From Gemella massiliensis (GTDB taxonomy: Bacteria; Bacillota; Bacilli; Staphylococcales; Gemellaceae), in contig NZ_LT635544.1 of the NCBI RefSeq assembly GCF_900120125.1, positions 1 through 64,000 on the forward strand: DNA of 64,000 nucleotides. Direction: 5' to 3'. The notes below the pieces were generated by a model that was given only the letters and a program-made list of their open reading frames with translations, was not told the origin of the DNA and did not search any database. The position numbers and the translations under genes were made by a program. Shown here piece after piece: positions 52,658 to 60,994 of the stretch; within the stretch, counting starts at the first letter, position 1; each line of letters opens with the position of its first letter.

Positions 52658-54270
52658 TGACATCATTAAAAGAATTAAAACAATTGCTTAATATCACAAA
52701 AGAGTTTAAACGCCCTCTACTACGTGCAACACTCTTTGGGAGTTTAGGACATTTAACACTTGTTATTTTCACTTACTTCCTTACATTATTCTTTATTGCA
52801 AAAATTACGACTGTAGCAGCTATACTTTTTATTATAATCCTTGCATTAGCAATACTGAAAGGATTATTCAGCTATATAGAACAACTGCTTAACCACTATG
52901 TTGCGTTTAAGGTACTACATGTATTGCGTATTAAGGTTATGGATAAATTCAAAAAAATATCCATCAACAGTTTCACACAAAACAGTTCGGGTGATTATAT
53001 GACGATGATTACAACGGACATCGAATTACTTGAAGTATTTTACGCTCATACTATCACTCCATTTATGATATATATTGTCCAAGCATGTGTTGTTTCAATA
53101 TTTGTTATGATATTTAGCGTACCGCTAGGTATATTGGCGTTGGTCATTTATATTATTATCGGACTTATCTACCCGTTGACATTTAAAAATAAAGGACAGG
53201 CGGTAGGCGATAGTTATAGAAGGAAATTAGCAGAGGTTAATAACCACTCATCAGAAGAAGCATATGGTATTTTTGAAACCGTCCAATATGATAAAATAGG
53301 AGAAACCAAAAAAGATTTAGTCAGCGAAACTGAGGAATTAACATATAGTGCTTATTTAAAAAATAAATTTCTTGTTGATTTGAATGCACTTAATATCGTA
53401 ACTTATAATTTTGGAGTTCTTGCATTTATTTTTGCTGCAACTAAACACATAAACAACCCTAATATAATAATCACCTTATCGGCAATGTTTATAGTTTCAT
53501 TTATTCCGATTTTGTATATGGGTAACTTAGCTTCAACACTTAGTCAAACTATGGCAAGCGGTAAAAGATTTCTTGAACTTATGAATACACCGGAAGAAAA
53601 TGTTAATGACGGTGTAAAAGTTCCTTTTAATACCTTAACTGTTAAAAACTTATCATATCATTATGATGATAAAACTGTATTTAAAGATATTAACTTTACA
53701 GTTAATAAAGGTGAAATTATCGGTATTAGCGGCCCAAGCGGTTGTGGGAAATCAACTATTGCAAAACTTATTATGAAATTTATTGACAATAGTAAAATGG
53801 GCGGTAATATTATTATTGATGGTGTTAACGTACAAGATATTGATAATGCGTATTTTAGAAAACATTCATCTATTATTTTACAAGACAGTTATCTTTTTAA
53901 CACCTCTATTAAAAATAATCTTACTTTTTTTGATAAAACTATTAATAAAAATTTAATTGATAAAGCGTTAAAAAATACAAATCTAAAAAATCATGTTGAT
54001 AGCCTGCGTAATAAAACTGATACAACTATAAGTGAGCGTAGCGCTAATATAAGCTCAGGACAAAAACAAAGATTGTCCGTAGCCAGATCGTTTTACAATG
54101 AGAGCAAGCTACTTATTTTAGATGAAGCTACTGCAAATATCGATATATTTAGCGAAATCGAGGTATTAAAAGCGTTAGAAAAAGATAAAAATGACAAAAT
54201 CACTATAATAATATCCCATAATAAAAGCACTTTATCTATCTGTGATAGAGTAATAAAATTAGGAGAATAA
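52657..54270 (+). CDS. ABC exporter with fused ATPase, CydC-like partner
   Basis: A 537-residue half-transporter with six membrane helices, Walker A GPSGCGKST, signature ISSGQKQRL and Walker B LLILDEATANID. It starts at the last base of the preceding gene's stop (TAATGA), so the two proteins form a heterodimer. The lower ATPase conservation of the signature (SS in place of SG) suggests an asymmetric pair. The cytolysin gene follows after a terminator, so the two are separate transcripts. Its substrate is unknown. Confidence 0.7.
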   Translation: MTSLKELKQLLNITKEFKRPLLRATLFGSLGHLTLVIFTYFLTLFFIAKITTVAAILFIIILALAILKGLFSYIEQLLNHYVAFKVLHVLRIKVMDKFKKISINSFTQNSSGDYMTMITTDIELLEVFYAHTITPFMIYIVQACVVSIFVMIFSVPLGILALVIYIIIGLIYPLTFKNKGQAVGDSYRRKLAEVNNHSSEEAYGIFETVQYDKIGETKKDLVSETEELTYSAYLKNKFLVDLNALNIVTYNFGVLAFIFAATKHINNPNIIITLSAMFIVSFIPILYMGNLASTLSQTMASGKRFLELMNTPEENVNDGVKVPFNTLTVKNLSYHYDDKTVFKDINFTVNKGEIIGISGPSGCGKSTIAKLIMKFIDNSKMGGNIIIDGVNVQDIDNAYFRKHSSIILQDSYLFNTSIKNNLTFFDKTINKNLIDKALKNTNLKNHVDSLRNKTDTTISERSANISSGQKQRLSVARSFYNESKLLILDEATANIDIFSEIEVLKALEKDKNDKITIIISHNKSTLSICDRVIKLGE

Positions 54271-54274
54271 CCGA

Positions 54275-54310
54275 AGTACGGGCAATATGTAAATTGCTCG
54301 TACTTTTTTC
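54275..54310 (+). terminator. Terminator of the CydDC-like operon
   Basis: AGTACGGGCAAT and ATTGCTCGTACT arms around ATGTAA, then TTTTTT. It begins 5 bases after the stop. The gap 54311-54614 to the cytolysin promoter is AT-rich with no gene. Confidence 0.9.
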
Positions 54311-54614
54311 TGAATTATTTTCAAAATGTTGGAACTAAAATAATTTTCTAAATAATAAAATTATTATCCTATTTTATAAATAAAATAATATATTTTACTC
54401 AAAAAACAATTTTTTATATTAAAGATATTATGTATAACTTTCTACCTTGTTAATCTTGGAAAATTTATTTTTTTATTATTTGATTTTACTTTATAATTAT
54501 CTACAAAATACATTTAGAAGATATTTTCTATTGTAGCACAATGTATTTGTCTGTTGCTTCTAATAACGCTATCTAATATTATTAATAATTTTTTATGAAT
54601 TCCCTTTCAAAATA

Positions 54615-54643
54615 TTTGACATCTTATTTTATATATATTATAT
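54615..54643 (+). promoter_or_regulatory. Promoter of the cytolysin gene
   Basis: TTGACA (54615-54620), a 17-base spacer of T and A and TATATT (54638-54643), 36 bases before the start codon. The -35 is perfect, so the gene may be well expressed. I see no clear regulator site. Confidence 0.8.
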
Positions 54644-54678
54644 TATTTATATAAAATATTATATAAGGAGATGAAACT

Positions 54679-56223
54679 ATGAATAAAAGATTATTATTCA
54701 AAACTTTTTTAACATTAAGTACCACTATGTCTTTACTAACTGTGCAAGTTCTTGCAAATGATACTCCTGTTCAGAATGCCGGAACTTCCGTTACAGAAAA
54801 AGAGAAAGATAATTCAGCTGACCTTAATAAGTATTTATATGGTCTTTCTTACGACAGTCGCACTGTTTTAACACGTCAGGGTGAAACTCTTTCTAATATG
54901 TTTAACAAAACGGGTACGAACAAAAATGGAGAATTTGTTGTTGTTGAAAAAATCAAACGTTCATTATCACAAAGAACTTCCGACATCAGCATAAACGCTA
55001 ATAACAGCAACGTAGTTTTTCCGGGAGCTTTATTAAAAGGGGATAGTGCTCTTCTTGAAAATAACCCTACTTTAATCTCTTTAAATCGTGGGCCTGTTAC
55101 ACTAAGTGTTGATCTTCCGGGTATGAGCGGCGAAGACGGACGCTTAACCGTTGATAATCCTACACAAAGTTCAGTAAGAGGTGGAGTTAATGCACTGGTA
55201 GACAGATGGTTTTCAAAATACGGTTCTTCTTATAGTATCCCTGCAAAAATGCAATACGATGAAACTACCGCTTATAGTATGAGCCAATTAAAAGCAAAAT
55301 TCGGTGCTGACTTTGAAAAAATCGGTGTACCTCTTAATATTGATTTCTCTGCTGTACATTCAGGAGAAAAACAAGTTCAAGTCGTTAACTTTAAACAAGT
55401 GTACTTTAATGCCAGTGTAGATGCTCCTAACAATCCTGCAGATTTCTTAGGAAAAAATACAACTACTCAAGATTTAATAAATCGTGGCGTTAATGAAAAA
55501 ACACCTCCTGTATATGTTTCAAATGTTTCTTATGGTAGAAGTATGTACGTAAAATTTGAAACTACAAGTAAAAGTACAGAAGTAAAAGCAGCTATTAATG
55601 CACTTATTAAAGGAGTTGACATTAAAGCTAACAGTGAATATAGCAACATTTTGAAAAACACCTCTATTACAGCGGTTATTCTAGGTGGTAACGCTAATGG
55701 TGCCAGCAAAGTCGTTACAGGAAATATTGATGATTTCAAAAAACTTATCCAAGAGGGTAGTATGTTTAATAAAAATAACCCCGGCGTTGCTATTTCTTAT
55801 ACAACTAACTTCTTAAAAGACAACCAACCTGCTACTATTCAAAATAATACAGATTACATCGAAACAAAAGTAACTTCTTACAAAAATGGTTATCTTACTT
55901 TAAACCACAGCGGTGCTTATGTAGCTAGATACTATGTTACTTGGAATGAAGTTAGCTATGATGCTAAAGGAAACGAAATTCTAACTCCTAAATCTTGGAC
56001 ATATAACGGATACGGTCGTACTTCAGGATTCTCAACAACCCTTGAATTTAAAGGAAATGTTCGTAACTTACACGTTCAAGTACAAGAATGTACAGGTCTT
56101 GCTTGGGAATGGTGGAGAACTATTTATGACAAAACCGATATACCTCTAGTACAAAATAGAACTATCAGTCATTGGGGAACTACTTTAAGCCCAAGATTAT
56201 CTGAAGAAGTTAAAAATAACTAG
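54679..56223 (+). CDS. Cholesterol-dependent cytolysin (pneumolysin/listeriolysin family)
   Basis: Secreted pore-forming toxin of 514 residues. An N-terminal signal peptide (1-26, cut after VLA) is followed by domains 1-3 with membrane hairpins. Domain 4 holds the undecapeptide ECTGLAWEWWR at 470-480, the canonical form that reports membrane binding. The cholesterol-recognition pair is Thr502-Leu503 in HWGTTLSP. The tail TIYDKTDIPLVQNRTIS is close to pneumolysin. The single undecapeptide Cys makes it thiol-activated. Unlike intermedilysin, nothing suggests CD59 dependence. AAGGAG lies before the ATG, and the gene has its own promoter and terminator. It should lyse host cells and red cells. 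Confidence 0.97.
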   Translation: MNKRLLFKTFLTLSTTMSLLTVQVLANDTPVQNAGTSVTEKEKDNSADLNKYLYGLSYDSRTVLTRQGETLSNMFNKTGTNKNGEFVVVEKIKRSLSQRTSDISINANNSNVVFPGALLKGDSALLENNPTLISLNRGPVTLSVDLPGMSGEDGRLTVDNPTQSSVRGGVNALVDRWFSKYGSSYSIPAKMQYDETTAYSMSQLKAKFGADFEKIGVPLNIDFSAVHSGEKQVQVVNFKQVYFNASVDAPNNPADFLGKNTTTQDLINRGVNEKTPPVYVSNVSYGRSMYVKFETTSKSTEVKAAINALIKGVDIKANSEYSNILKNTSITAVILGGNANGASKVVTGNIDDFKKLIQEGSMFNKNNPGVAISYTTNFLKDNQPATIQNNTDYIETKVTSYKNGYLTLNHSGAYVARYYVTWNEVSYDAKGNEILTPKSWTYNGYGRTSGFSTTLEFKGNVRNLHVQVQECTGLAWEWWRTIYDKTDIPLVQNRTISHWGTTLSPRLSEEVKNN

Positions 56224-56255
56224 TTAAAACGAAAAATTAATTTAAAAAGAAAAAA

Positions 56256-56292
56256 AGACCTAATTCCATAATTTAATGGAGTTAGGTTTTTT
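56256..56292 (+). terminator. Terminator of the cytolysin gene
   Basis: ACCTAATTCCAT and ATGGAGTTAGGT arms with a six-base loop, followed by TTTTTT, about 35 bases after the stop. Confidence 0.9.
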
Positions 56293-56373
56293 ATGGTTGT
56301 ATAATAAATACAAGATGCTAACACTCCTTTGAAAAATTCAACTTCAAAGGAATAATACGTTATTAATATAGTA

Positions 56374-56955
56374 TTATAATTTGTTTTTAGCATATTCCTC
56401 CGCCCTTGCGATTTTCGGTTTTGTCGAACGCTTTATTATATTAAATTCCCTTAGTATTTTTTCAAAAGCTAATTTCCCATCGTTATAATCACTAACTTCA
56501 AATTCTAATTCGTAGTCTACAACATCATTTAAAAATATTGTTTTATCCAAAACTAATAACCCTTGCGATAGTCTTAATTCCTTACGTATGGTTGTTATTT
56601 TCTGAAAAAGGAGTGGTGTTTTAATGTTTACATTCATGGCTTTCAATTCCGCCATTATTACTTCCGGCAATGACGATAAAACTTGCGGAGCGTTAGGATA
56701 AAGCTTGTTGTCTATCGGAACATTAATCTCAATATTACCCTTTAATTTTCTTGTTTTTAGTGTTATTTCATTTTTTCTCCCACTAAATCTCAATCGTAAT
56801 GCCGCACCGAATTTCTTTAATGTTTTTTCATTATCATCATAGTAATAATTTTTATTAATAATTGTATTAATTTCTCCTAAATTAAAGGCTGTGAATAATC
56901 TTTGATATTCATCTTCCGTCAATAAATTTTTAAATTCTATTTCTTTTTCTCTCAT
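56374..56955 (-). CDS. CYTH domain protein (YjbK-like)
   Basis: A 193-residue protein of the CYTH (triphosphate tunnel metalloenzyme) superfamily. The signature EIEFKNLLT (ExExK) opens the protein, followed by alternating charged strands typical of the tunnel (LRLRFSGRKNEITLKTRK; ELEFEVSDY). These enzymes hydrolyse triphosphates, and YjbK relatives may act on polyphosphate or nucleotides. It lies 3 bases after a methyltransferase gene in a leftward three-gene group, so the three are likely co-transcribed. Confidence 0.85.
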   Translation of the reverse strand: MREKEIEFKNLLTEDEYQRLFTAFNLGEINTIINKNYYYDDNEKTLKKFGAALRLRFSGRKNEITLKTRKLKGNIEINVPIDNKLYPNAPQVLSSLPEVIMAELKAMNVNIKTPLLFQKITTIRKELRLSQGLLVLDKTIFLNDVVDYELEFEVSDYNDGKLAFEKILREFNIIKRSTKPKIARAEEYAKNKL

Positions 56956-56958
56956 CGC

Positions 56959-57516
56959 CTAAAACTCCTTTTTCTTCTCAAGTGCAATAACAAAAGGTGC
57001 ATTATTTTTTTGATTAATAAATTGATACTGCAAAACTTCAACATTGTGCTGATTAAGTGCGGTTAGCGTATCTAAAAGTGCCGCCTTTTCTATTTTACCA
57101 TTTTCATGACCCCAATAGACAACAATAACAATAATTCCTCCAATTTCTAAAACTTTCAGAAACTTCTCTATTGTCGTAACGGTTGTATCAGCTGTCGTCG
57201 TGATATTGTGATTTCCTTTAGGTAAATATCCAAGGTTAAACATTACGGCACGTACTTTACTTTTAATATAATTATCAAAATTAAAATGAGAATCCAAAAT
57301 AAGTTCACACTTACTGTCTACCTCATTGTTTAGGAGTAACTGTCTTGTATTAAAAATAGCCTGTTCTTGAATATCAAAAGCAAAAACTTTTTTAGCGGAG
57401 GTTTTCGCTAAAAATAACGTGTCATTTCCATTTCCACATGTCGCATCTACAACTATGCTGTTTTTATCAATTTTTTCTTTTAATATTTTCTTGGAAAAAA
57501 TTAAAACATTATCCAT
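56959..57516 (-). CDS. mnmM: SAM-dependent tRNA methyltransferase MnmM (YtqB)
   Basis: A 185-residue class I methyltransferase with the SAM motif VVDATCGNGNDTLFLA (about 22-37) and the catalytic-region NLGYLPKGNH. It is close to YtqB, renamed MnmM because it methylates nm5s2U to mnm5s2U at tRNA position 34, the last step of the pathway begun by MnmE (encoded at 10400-11782). It overlaps the upstream YabN-like gene by 8 bases and precedes the CYTH gene by 3. The gene name is based on the family, so function here is inferred. Confidence 0.8.
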   Translation of the reverse strand: MDNVLIFSKKILKEKIDKNSIVVDATCGNGNDTLFLAKTSAKKVFAFDIQEQAIFNTRQLLLNNEVDSKCELILDSHFNFDNYIKSKVRAVMFNLGYLPKGNHNITTTADTTVTTIEKFLKVLEIGGIIVIVVYWGHENGKIEKAALLDTLTALNQHNVEVLQYQFINQKNNAPFVIALEKKKEF

Positions 57517-58438
57517 TTTTTCTATCCTTTTTCATTTCATCTAAAATATCCGAAAATTCATAATAGCTGTCACCCGCTATTGTAAAATCCAGTGCTGTAT
57601 TTATTAACTTTGCCAGCAACTCTGTATTTTTTTGAGATAAATCACTAGATTTGCTATTTTCTCTAAGTTTTTTGATAATATTTTCTAATTTTTCTATAAG
57701 CTGTACTTCGGTTATATTGGCATTTTCATCAAATTCTAGAGTATAATCTTTAATATTAAAACTCTGCCCTTTTTTAAACGGTGGTATATATACGGCACGT
57801 AAATTATTTATCTTTTCTCCTACGGTCGCCGATAATTCATTTAAGGCAGATGTATAAAGTCTTTCATTCTTCGAACCGGCTTGTTCAACAATCTTAACTT
57901 CATAATCATATGGATAATAATTCATAAGCTCTGTGGAAATATTTGCCGCTGTCAAATCATCATAACATTGTGTTATTATTATGTGATGATATGGATTAAT
58001 ATTGCTAAATGACTTTAGATTCGTTGCATCCAGCAATGTAAAACTCTCAACAGGGTCAAATCTGAAAGCATTAAAACAAACATCAAGAAAACTTTCTCCA
58101 CCGACAACATTTACTTCAACATCACTTTCTATTAAAAGCTGAGTAGTAAGTTCCGCTACCATAGGATGCCCCGGCAAAAGATAAAGAACATCATTACTTT
58201 TAGCAACATCAACGATATATTTAGCTATTTGTTTATAAGTATCTTCAAAATTATCATTTTCTAAATAAAATCTATCACAAGTTTCAAACAAAATATTATT
58301 ATCACGCAAAAAATTCATAGCGGGATGCTCATCAATTCGGGCAATAATTTTTGCATTTTTATTTTCAAGAATAAGTGTTTTAATATTTTCTTTAATATTG
58401 TAACTGTCATTAGGACCAAGCCCAACAATATAAATCAT
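57509..58438 (-). CDS. YabN-like protein: tetrapyrrole-methylase fold with a reduced MazG region
   Basis: A 309-residue protein whose first 210 residues resemble the SAM-binding tetrapyrrole methylase domain that leads YabN (opening IYIVGLGPND; ...YLLPGHPMVAELTTQLL). In YabN a full MazG nucleotide pyrophosphohydrolase of about 260 residues follows. Here only about 90 charged helical residues remain, and I cannot find the ExxE...ExxD metal motif. So the pyrophosphohydrolase activity is probably lost. It starts the leftward YabN-mnmM-CYTH unit. AGGAG lies before the ATG. Confidence 0.7.
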   Translation of the reverse strand: MIYIVGLGPNDSYNIKENIKTLILENKNAKIIARIDEHPAMNFLRDNNILFETCDRFYLENDNFEDTYKQIAKYIVDVAKSNDVLYLLPGHPMVAELTTQLLIESDVEVNVVGGESFLDVCFNAFRFDPVESFTLLDATNLKSFSNINPYHHIIITQCYDDLTAANISTELMNYYPYDYEVKIVEQAGSKNERLYTSALNELSATVGEKINNLRAVYIPPFKKGQSFNIKDYTLEFDENANITEVQLIEKLENIIKKLRENSKSSDLSQKNTELLAKLINTALDFTIAGDSYYEFSDILDEMKKDRKNG

Positions 58439-58597
58439 AATTAATCTCCTATTAAAAAATCTTAAATTTATTATACTATGTTTCCTAAAATAATAATAGA
58501 GAAGAATATTTTTTATAATTATTTATGGGAGAAATTTTATCTATATATTATATTACATAATGTCGTAATAAAGAAGTAATTTTACTACACTATCATA

Positions 58598-58626
58598 TTG
58601 AAATAATGCTATCAACTTAGTATAAT
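58598..58626 (+). promoter_or_regulatory. Promoter of the YeiH-like gene
   Basis: TTGAAA (58598-58603), 17 bases and TATAAT (58621-58626), 33 bases before the start codon. Confidence 0.8.
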
Positions 58627-58659
58627 AAATATAGAGAAGCAAAATAAAAGGAGGATTAT

Positions 58660-59646
58660 ATGGAAAGGTTAAAAAGTATTTGGTTTTACTGGACATTAGT
58701 CTTAATGTTTATTATTTCAATGATTGCTAAACAGCTTGCTCATGTATCATTTTTAAAATTATTCGGACATTTGGTAATAGCACTCGTAATAGGAATGTTG
58801 CTGCAAACATCCGCTCCGCTAAAAGAACAGACAAAAAAAGATATTCCATTTATCAGCAATAAATTTTTAAGACTGGGAATTATCTTATTAGGGTTCAAAT
58901 TGGCGTTGGATAAATTACTAGTTGAGGGTAAAAAAACTCTATTATTAGCTTTTTGCGTCGTATTGTTCATGATTGTGCTTACCTATGTTTTATGCCGAAT
59001 TTTTAAAGTTGATAAAGAACTTGCTCTACTGTCATCATGTGGTTGCGGAATATGCGGTGCTGCTGCCGTTATGGGTGTAAGCTCCCAACTACGTGCTAAA
59101 ACGGAAAACAGTGTTCTTGCAGTAGCGGTAGTTGCTATATTAGGAACTATTTTTACCCTTATTGAAGTAACTCTAAAACCATATCTAGGACTTTCCGCTT
59201 ATGAGTATGGAATTTTTACAGGAAGCAGTCTTCACGAAATAGCTCACGCCGTAGCAGCAGGTGGTGCCGGTGAACAAGTTGCACTGGATACGGCTATTTT
59301 AGCTAAATTATCACGTGTTTTGATGCTTATTGTTGTTGCAGGTGTTCTCGTTGTAATTAATCTTCGTTCAAAAGAAAAAGAGACCGGAAAAATGCCTATG
59401 CCTTATTTTATTATCGGATTTATCTTAATGAGTATTTTAGGCAGTTACGTTAATATACTAAAACCGTTAGCACCTTATTTTGTCGATGTTGCTTATATCT
59501 TCCTCGGAATGGCAATGGCAGCACTTGGTATGAGTGTCAATTTTACCGTAATAAAAAAACGTGGGCTTAGAGTGTTTTCTGCGTGCTTTTTATCTTCAGT
59601 AATTTTAATGGGCGTTTGTTATTTGGTCGCAAAATTTATTTTTTAA
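58660..59646 (+). CDS. YeiH family membrane protein (putative sulfate exporter)
   Basis: A 328-residue membrane protein with about ten helices of the YeiH/UPF0324 family. Signature regions include RLGIILLGFKLALDKLL (about 67-83), LSSCGCGICGAAAVMGVS and FTGSSLHEIAHAVAAG. The family is often annotated as a sulfate exporter, but evidence is limited. AAAGGAGG precedes the ATG. A FabK-like gene follows after 32 bases, so both may share the promoter at 58598. Confidence 0.85.
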   Translation: MERLKSIWFYWTLVLMFIISMIAKQLAHVSFLKLFGHLVIALVIGMLLQTSAPLKEQTKKDIPFISNKFLRLGIILLGFKLALDKLLVEGKKTLLLAFCVVLFMIVLTYVLCRIFKVDKELALLSSCGCGICGAAAVMGVSSQLRAKTENSVLAVAVVAILGTIFTLIEVTLKPYLGLSAYEYGIFTGSSLHEIAHAVAAGGAGEQVALDTAILAKLSRVLMLIVVAGVLVVINLRSKEKETGKMPMPYFIIGFILMSILGSYVNILKPLAPYFVDVAYIFLGMAMAALGMSVNFTVIKKRGLRVFSACFLSSVILMGVCYLVAKFIF

Positions 59647-59678
59647 CAAATATATAAATATTGAAAGGAGAAATACTT

Positions 59679-60605
59679 ATGAATATTACAGAAGTTTTAA
59701 ATATTGAGTATCCAATTATCCAAGGGGGTATGGCACAAATAGCAAGATATGAATTAGTCAGTGCAGTGTCAAACGCAGGTGGATTAGGTGTATTAGCTAC
59801 CGGCGGTAGTACGGCTGAAGAGTTAAGATTTCAAATACAAGAATGTAAAAAACTGACATCAAAACCGTTCGCCGTTAACTTAATGTTAATGATGCCTAAT
59901 GTTGAAGAACTAATAGACATTCTTATAGAAGAGGGTGTCAAAGTAGTTACTACCGGTGCAGGAACACCGAGAAAATTTATGCCTCGTTTAAATGAAGCGG
60001 GTGTTAAAGTAATACCTGTAGTCCCTTCAGTAAAAACTGCAAAAAAAATGGAAGACTTAGGTGCAACAGCTGTAATAGTAGAAGGTATGGAAGCCGGCGG
60101 TCACGTAGGCGAGACAACAACAATGTCCCTAGTACCGCAAGTAGCCAGTGCAGTGTCTATCCCTGTAATCGCAGCAGGAGGCATAGGTGACGGGCGTGGT
60201 GTCGCTGCAGCTTTTTGTCTTGGTGCCAGCGGCATTCAAGTTGGAACTTTGTTTTTAGCAACTGATGAATGTCCGATTTCAAAAGAGTACAAAGAAGCAA
60301 TTATCTCGGCAACAGATACATCAACAACGCTTACGGGTACAAAATTCGGTGCTCCTGTTCGCTGTTTAAAAAATGACTTAACAACACGTTACCATGAATT
60401 AGAAGAAAAATCGAATACTTTAATGGAACTTGAAGAATTAACACTCGGTTCTTTAAGACGCGCGGTATATGAAGGAGATATAGTAAACGGCTCTGTTATG
60501 TCAGGACAAATCGCCGGATTAGTCAAAGAAATACAACCGGTTAAAACGGTTATACAAACATTATTTAAAGAAGCCAATGAAGTATTGGAAAAAACTAAAA
60601 TTTAA
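59679..60605 (+). CDS. fabK: FMN-dependent enoyl-ACP reductase II-like (FabK/nitronate monooxygenase family)
   Basis: A 308-residue flavoprotein of the FabK/2-nitropropane dioxygenase superfamily. The sequence follows FabK closely: ITEVLNIEYPIIQGGMA at the start, GVKVVTTGAG, IPVVPSV, VEGMEAGGHVGETTTMSL and IPVIAAGGIGDGRG, which hold the FMN and catalytic His (in GGHVG). It would complete each fatty-acid elongation cycle. It is not next to other fab genes, which is unlike streptococcal fabK, so a nitronate monooxygenase remains possible. I start at ATG 59679, with AAAGGAG before it. Confidence 0.7.
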   Translation: MNITEVLNIEYPIIQGGMAQIARYELVSAVSNAGGLGVLATGGSTAEELRFQIQECKKLTSKPFAVNLMLMMPNVEELIDILIEEGVKVVTTGAGTPRKFMPRLNEAGVKVIPVVPSVKTAKKMEDLGATAVIVEGMEAGGHVGETTTMSLVPQVASAVSIPVIAAGGIGDGRGVAAAFCLGASGIQVGTLFLATDECPISKEYKEAIISATDTSTTLTGTKFGAPVRCLKNDLTTRYHELEEKSNTLMELEELTLGSLRRAVYEGDIVNGSVMSGQIAGLVKEIQPVKTVIQTLFKEANEVLEKTKI

Positions 60606-60711
60606 GTTTTTACTACTACTTCACAACTACAGAAGTAACAACAAAAAACTTTGTGTATAATTTATTCTTCACCTAAGTCCATTATTTGTGTAACAAGGGG
60701 AGGTTAAAGTT

Positions 60712-60810
60712 ATGGTTAATTATAGTAATATTTTAGTGTCTATAATTGGTATAATAATAGTTATTATAGGCATATATATAATCTACAAACTAATAAAAAA
60801 ATTAAAGTAA
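60712..60810 (+). CDS. 32-residue hydrophobic peptide (possible small toxin or membrane peptide)
   Basis: A short gene with a strong GGGGAGG site 8 bases before its ATG. Its product (MVNYSNILVSIIGIIIVI, then IGIYIIYKLIKKLK) is one hydrophobic helix followed by a Lys-rich end. That layout is shared by type I toxins, and by small membrane regulators. A TATAAT box (60656-60661) lies 50 bases upstream. I found no clear antisense RNA, but the 60811-60945 gap could hold one. Unrecognised family. Confidence 0.6.
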   Translation: MVNYSNILVSIIGIIIVIIGIYIIYKLIKKLK

Positions 60811-60945
60811 GAATATGTCTATATGAAAACAAAATTAGTTAATAACAGATAGTGAATTTTATTTAACAAAATTAGATTAATTATAATATACTGAAAACTT
60901 TATATATGCCATTTTTAATCTTTATTAGTATTGCGATAACCGTTA

Positions 60946-60983
60946 AAAAGAGATTACTCAATTTATGCTGAGTAATCTCTTTT
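60946..60983. terminator. Bidirectional terminator between the small peptide and the DUF805 gene
   Basis: AAAAGAGATTACTCA and TGAGTAATCTCTTTT arms with T-runs on both strands. It ends both converging transcripts. Confidence 0.85.
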
Positions 60984-60994
60984 AATATTAGAAT

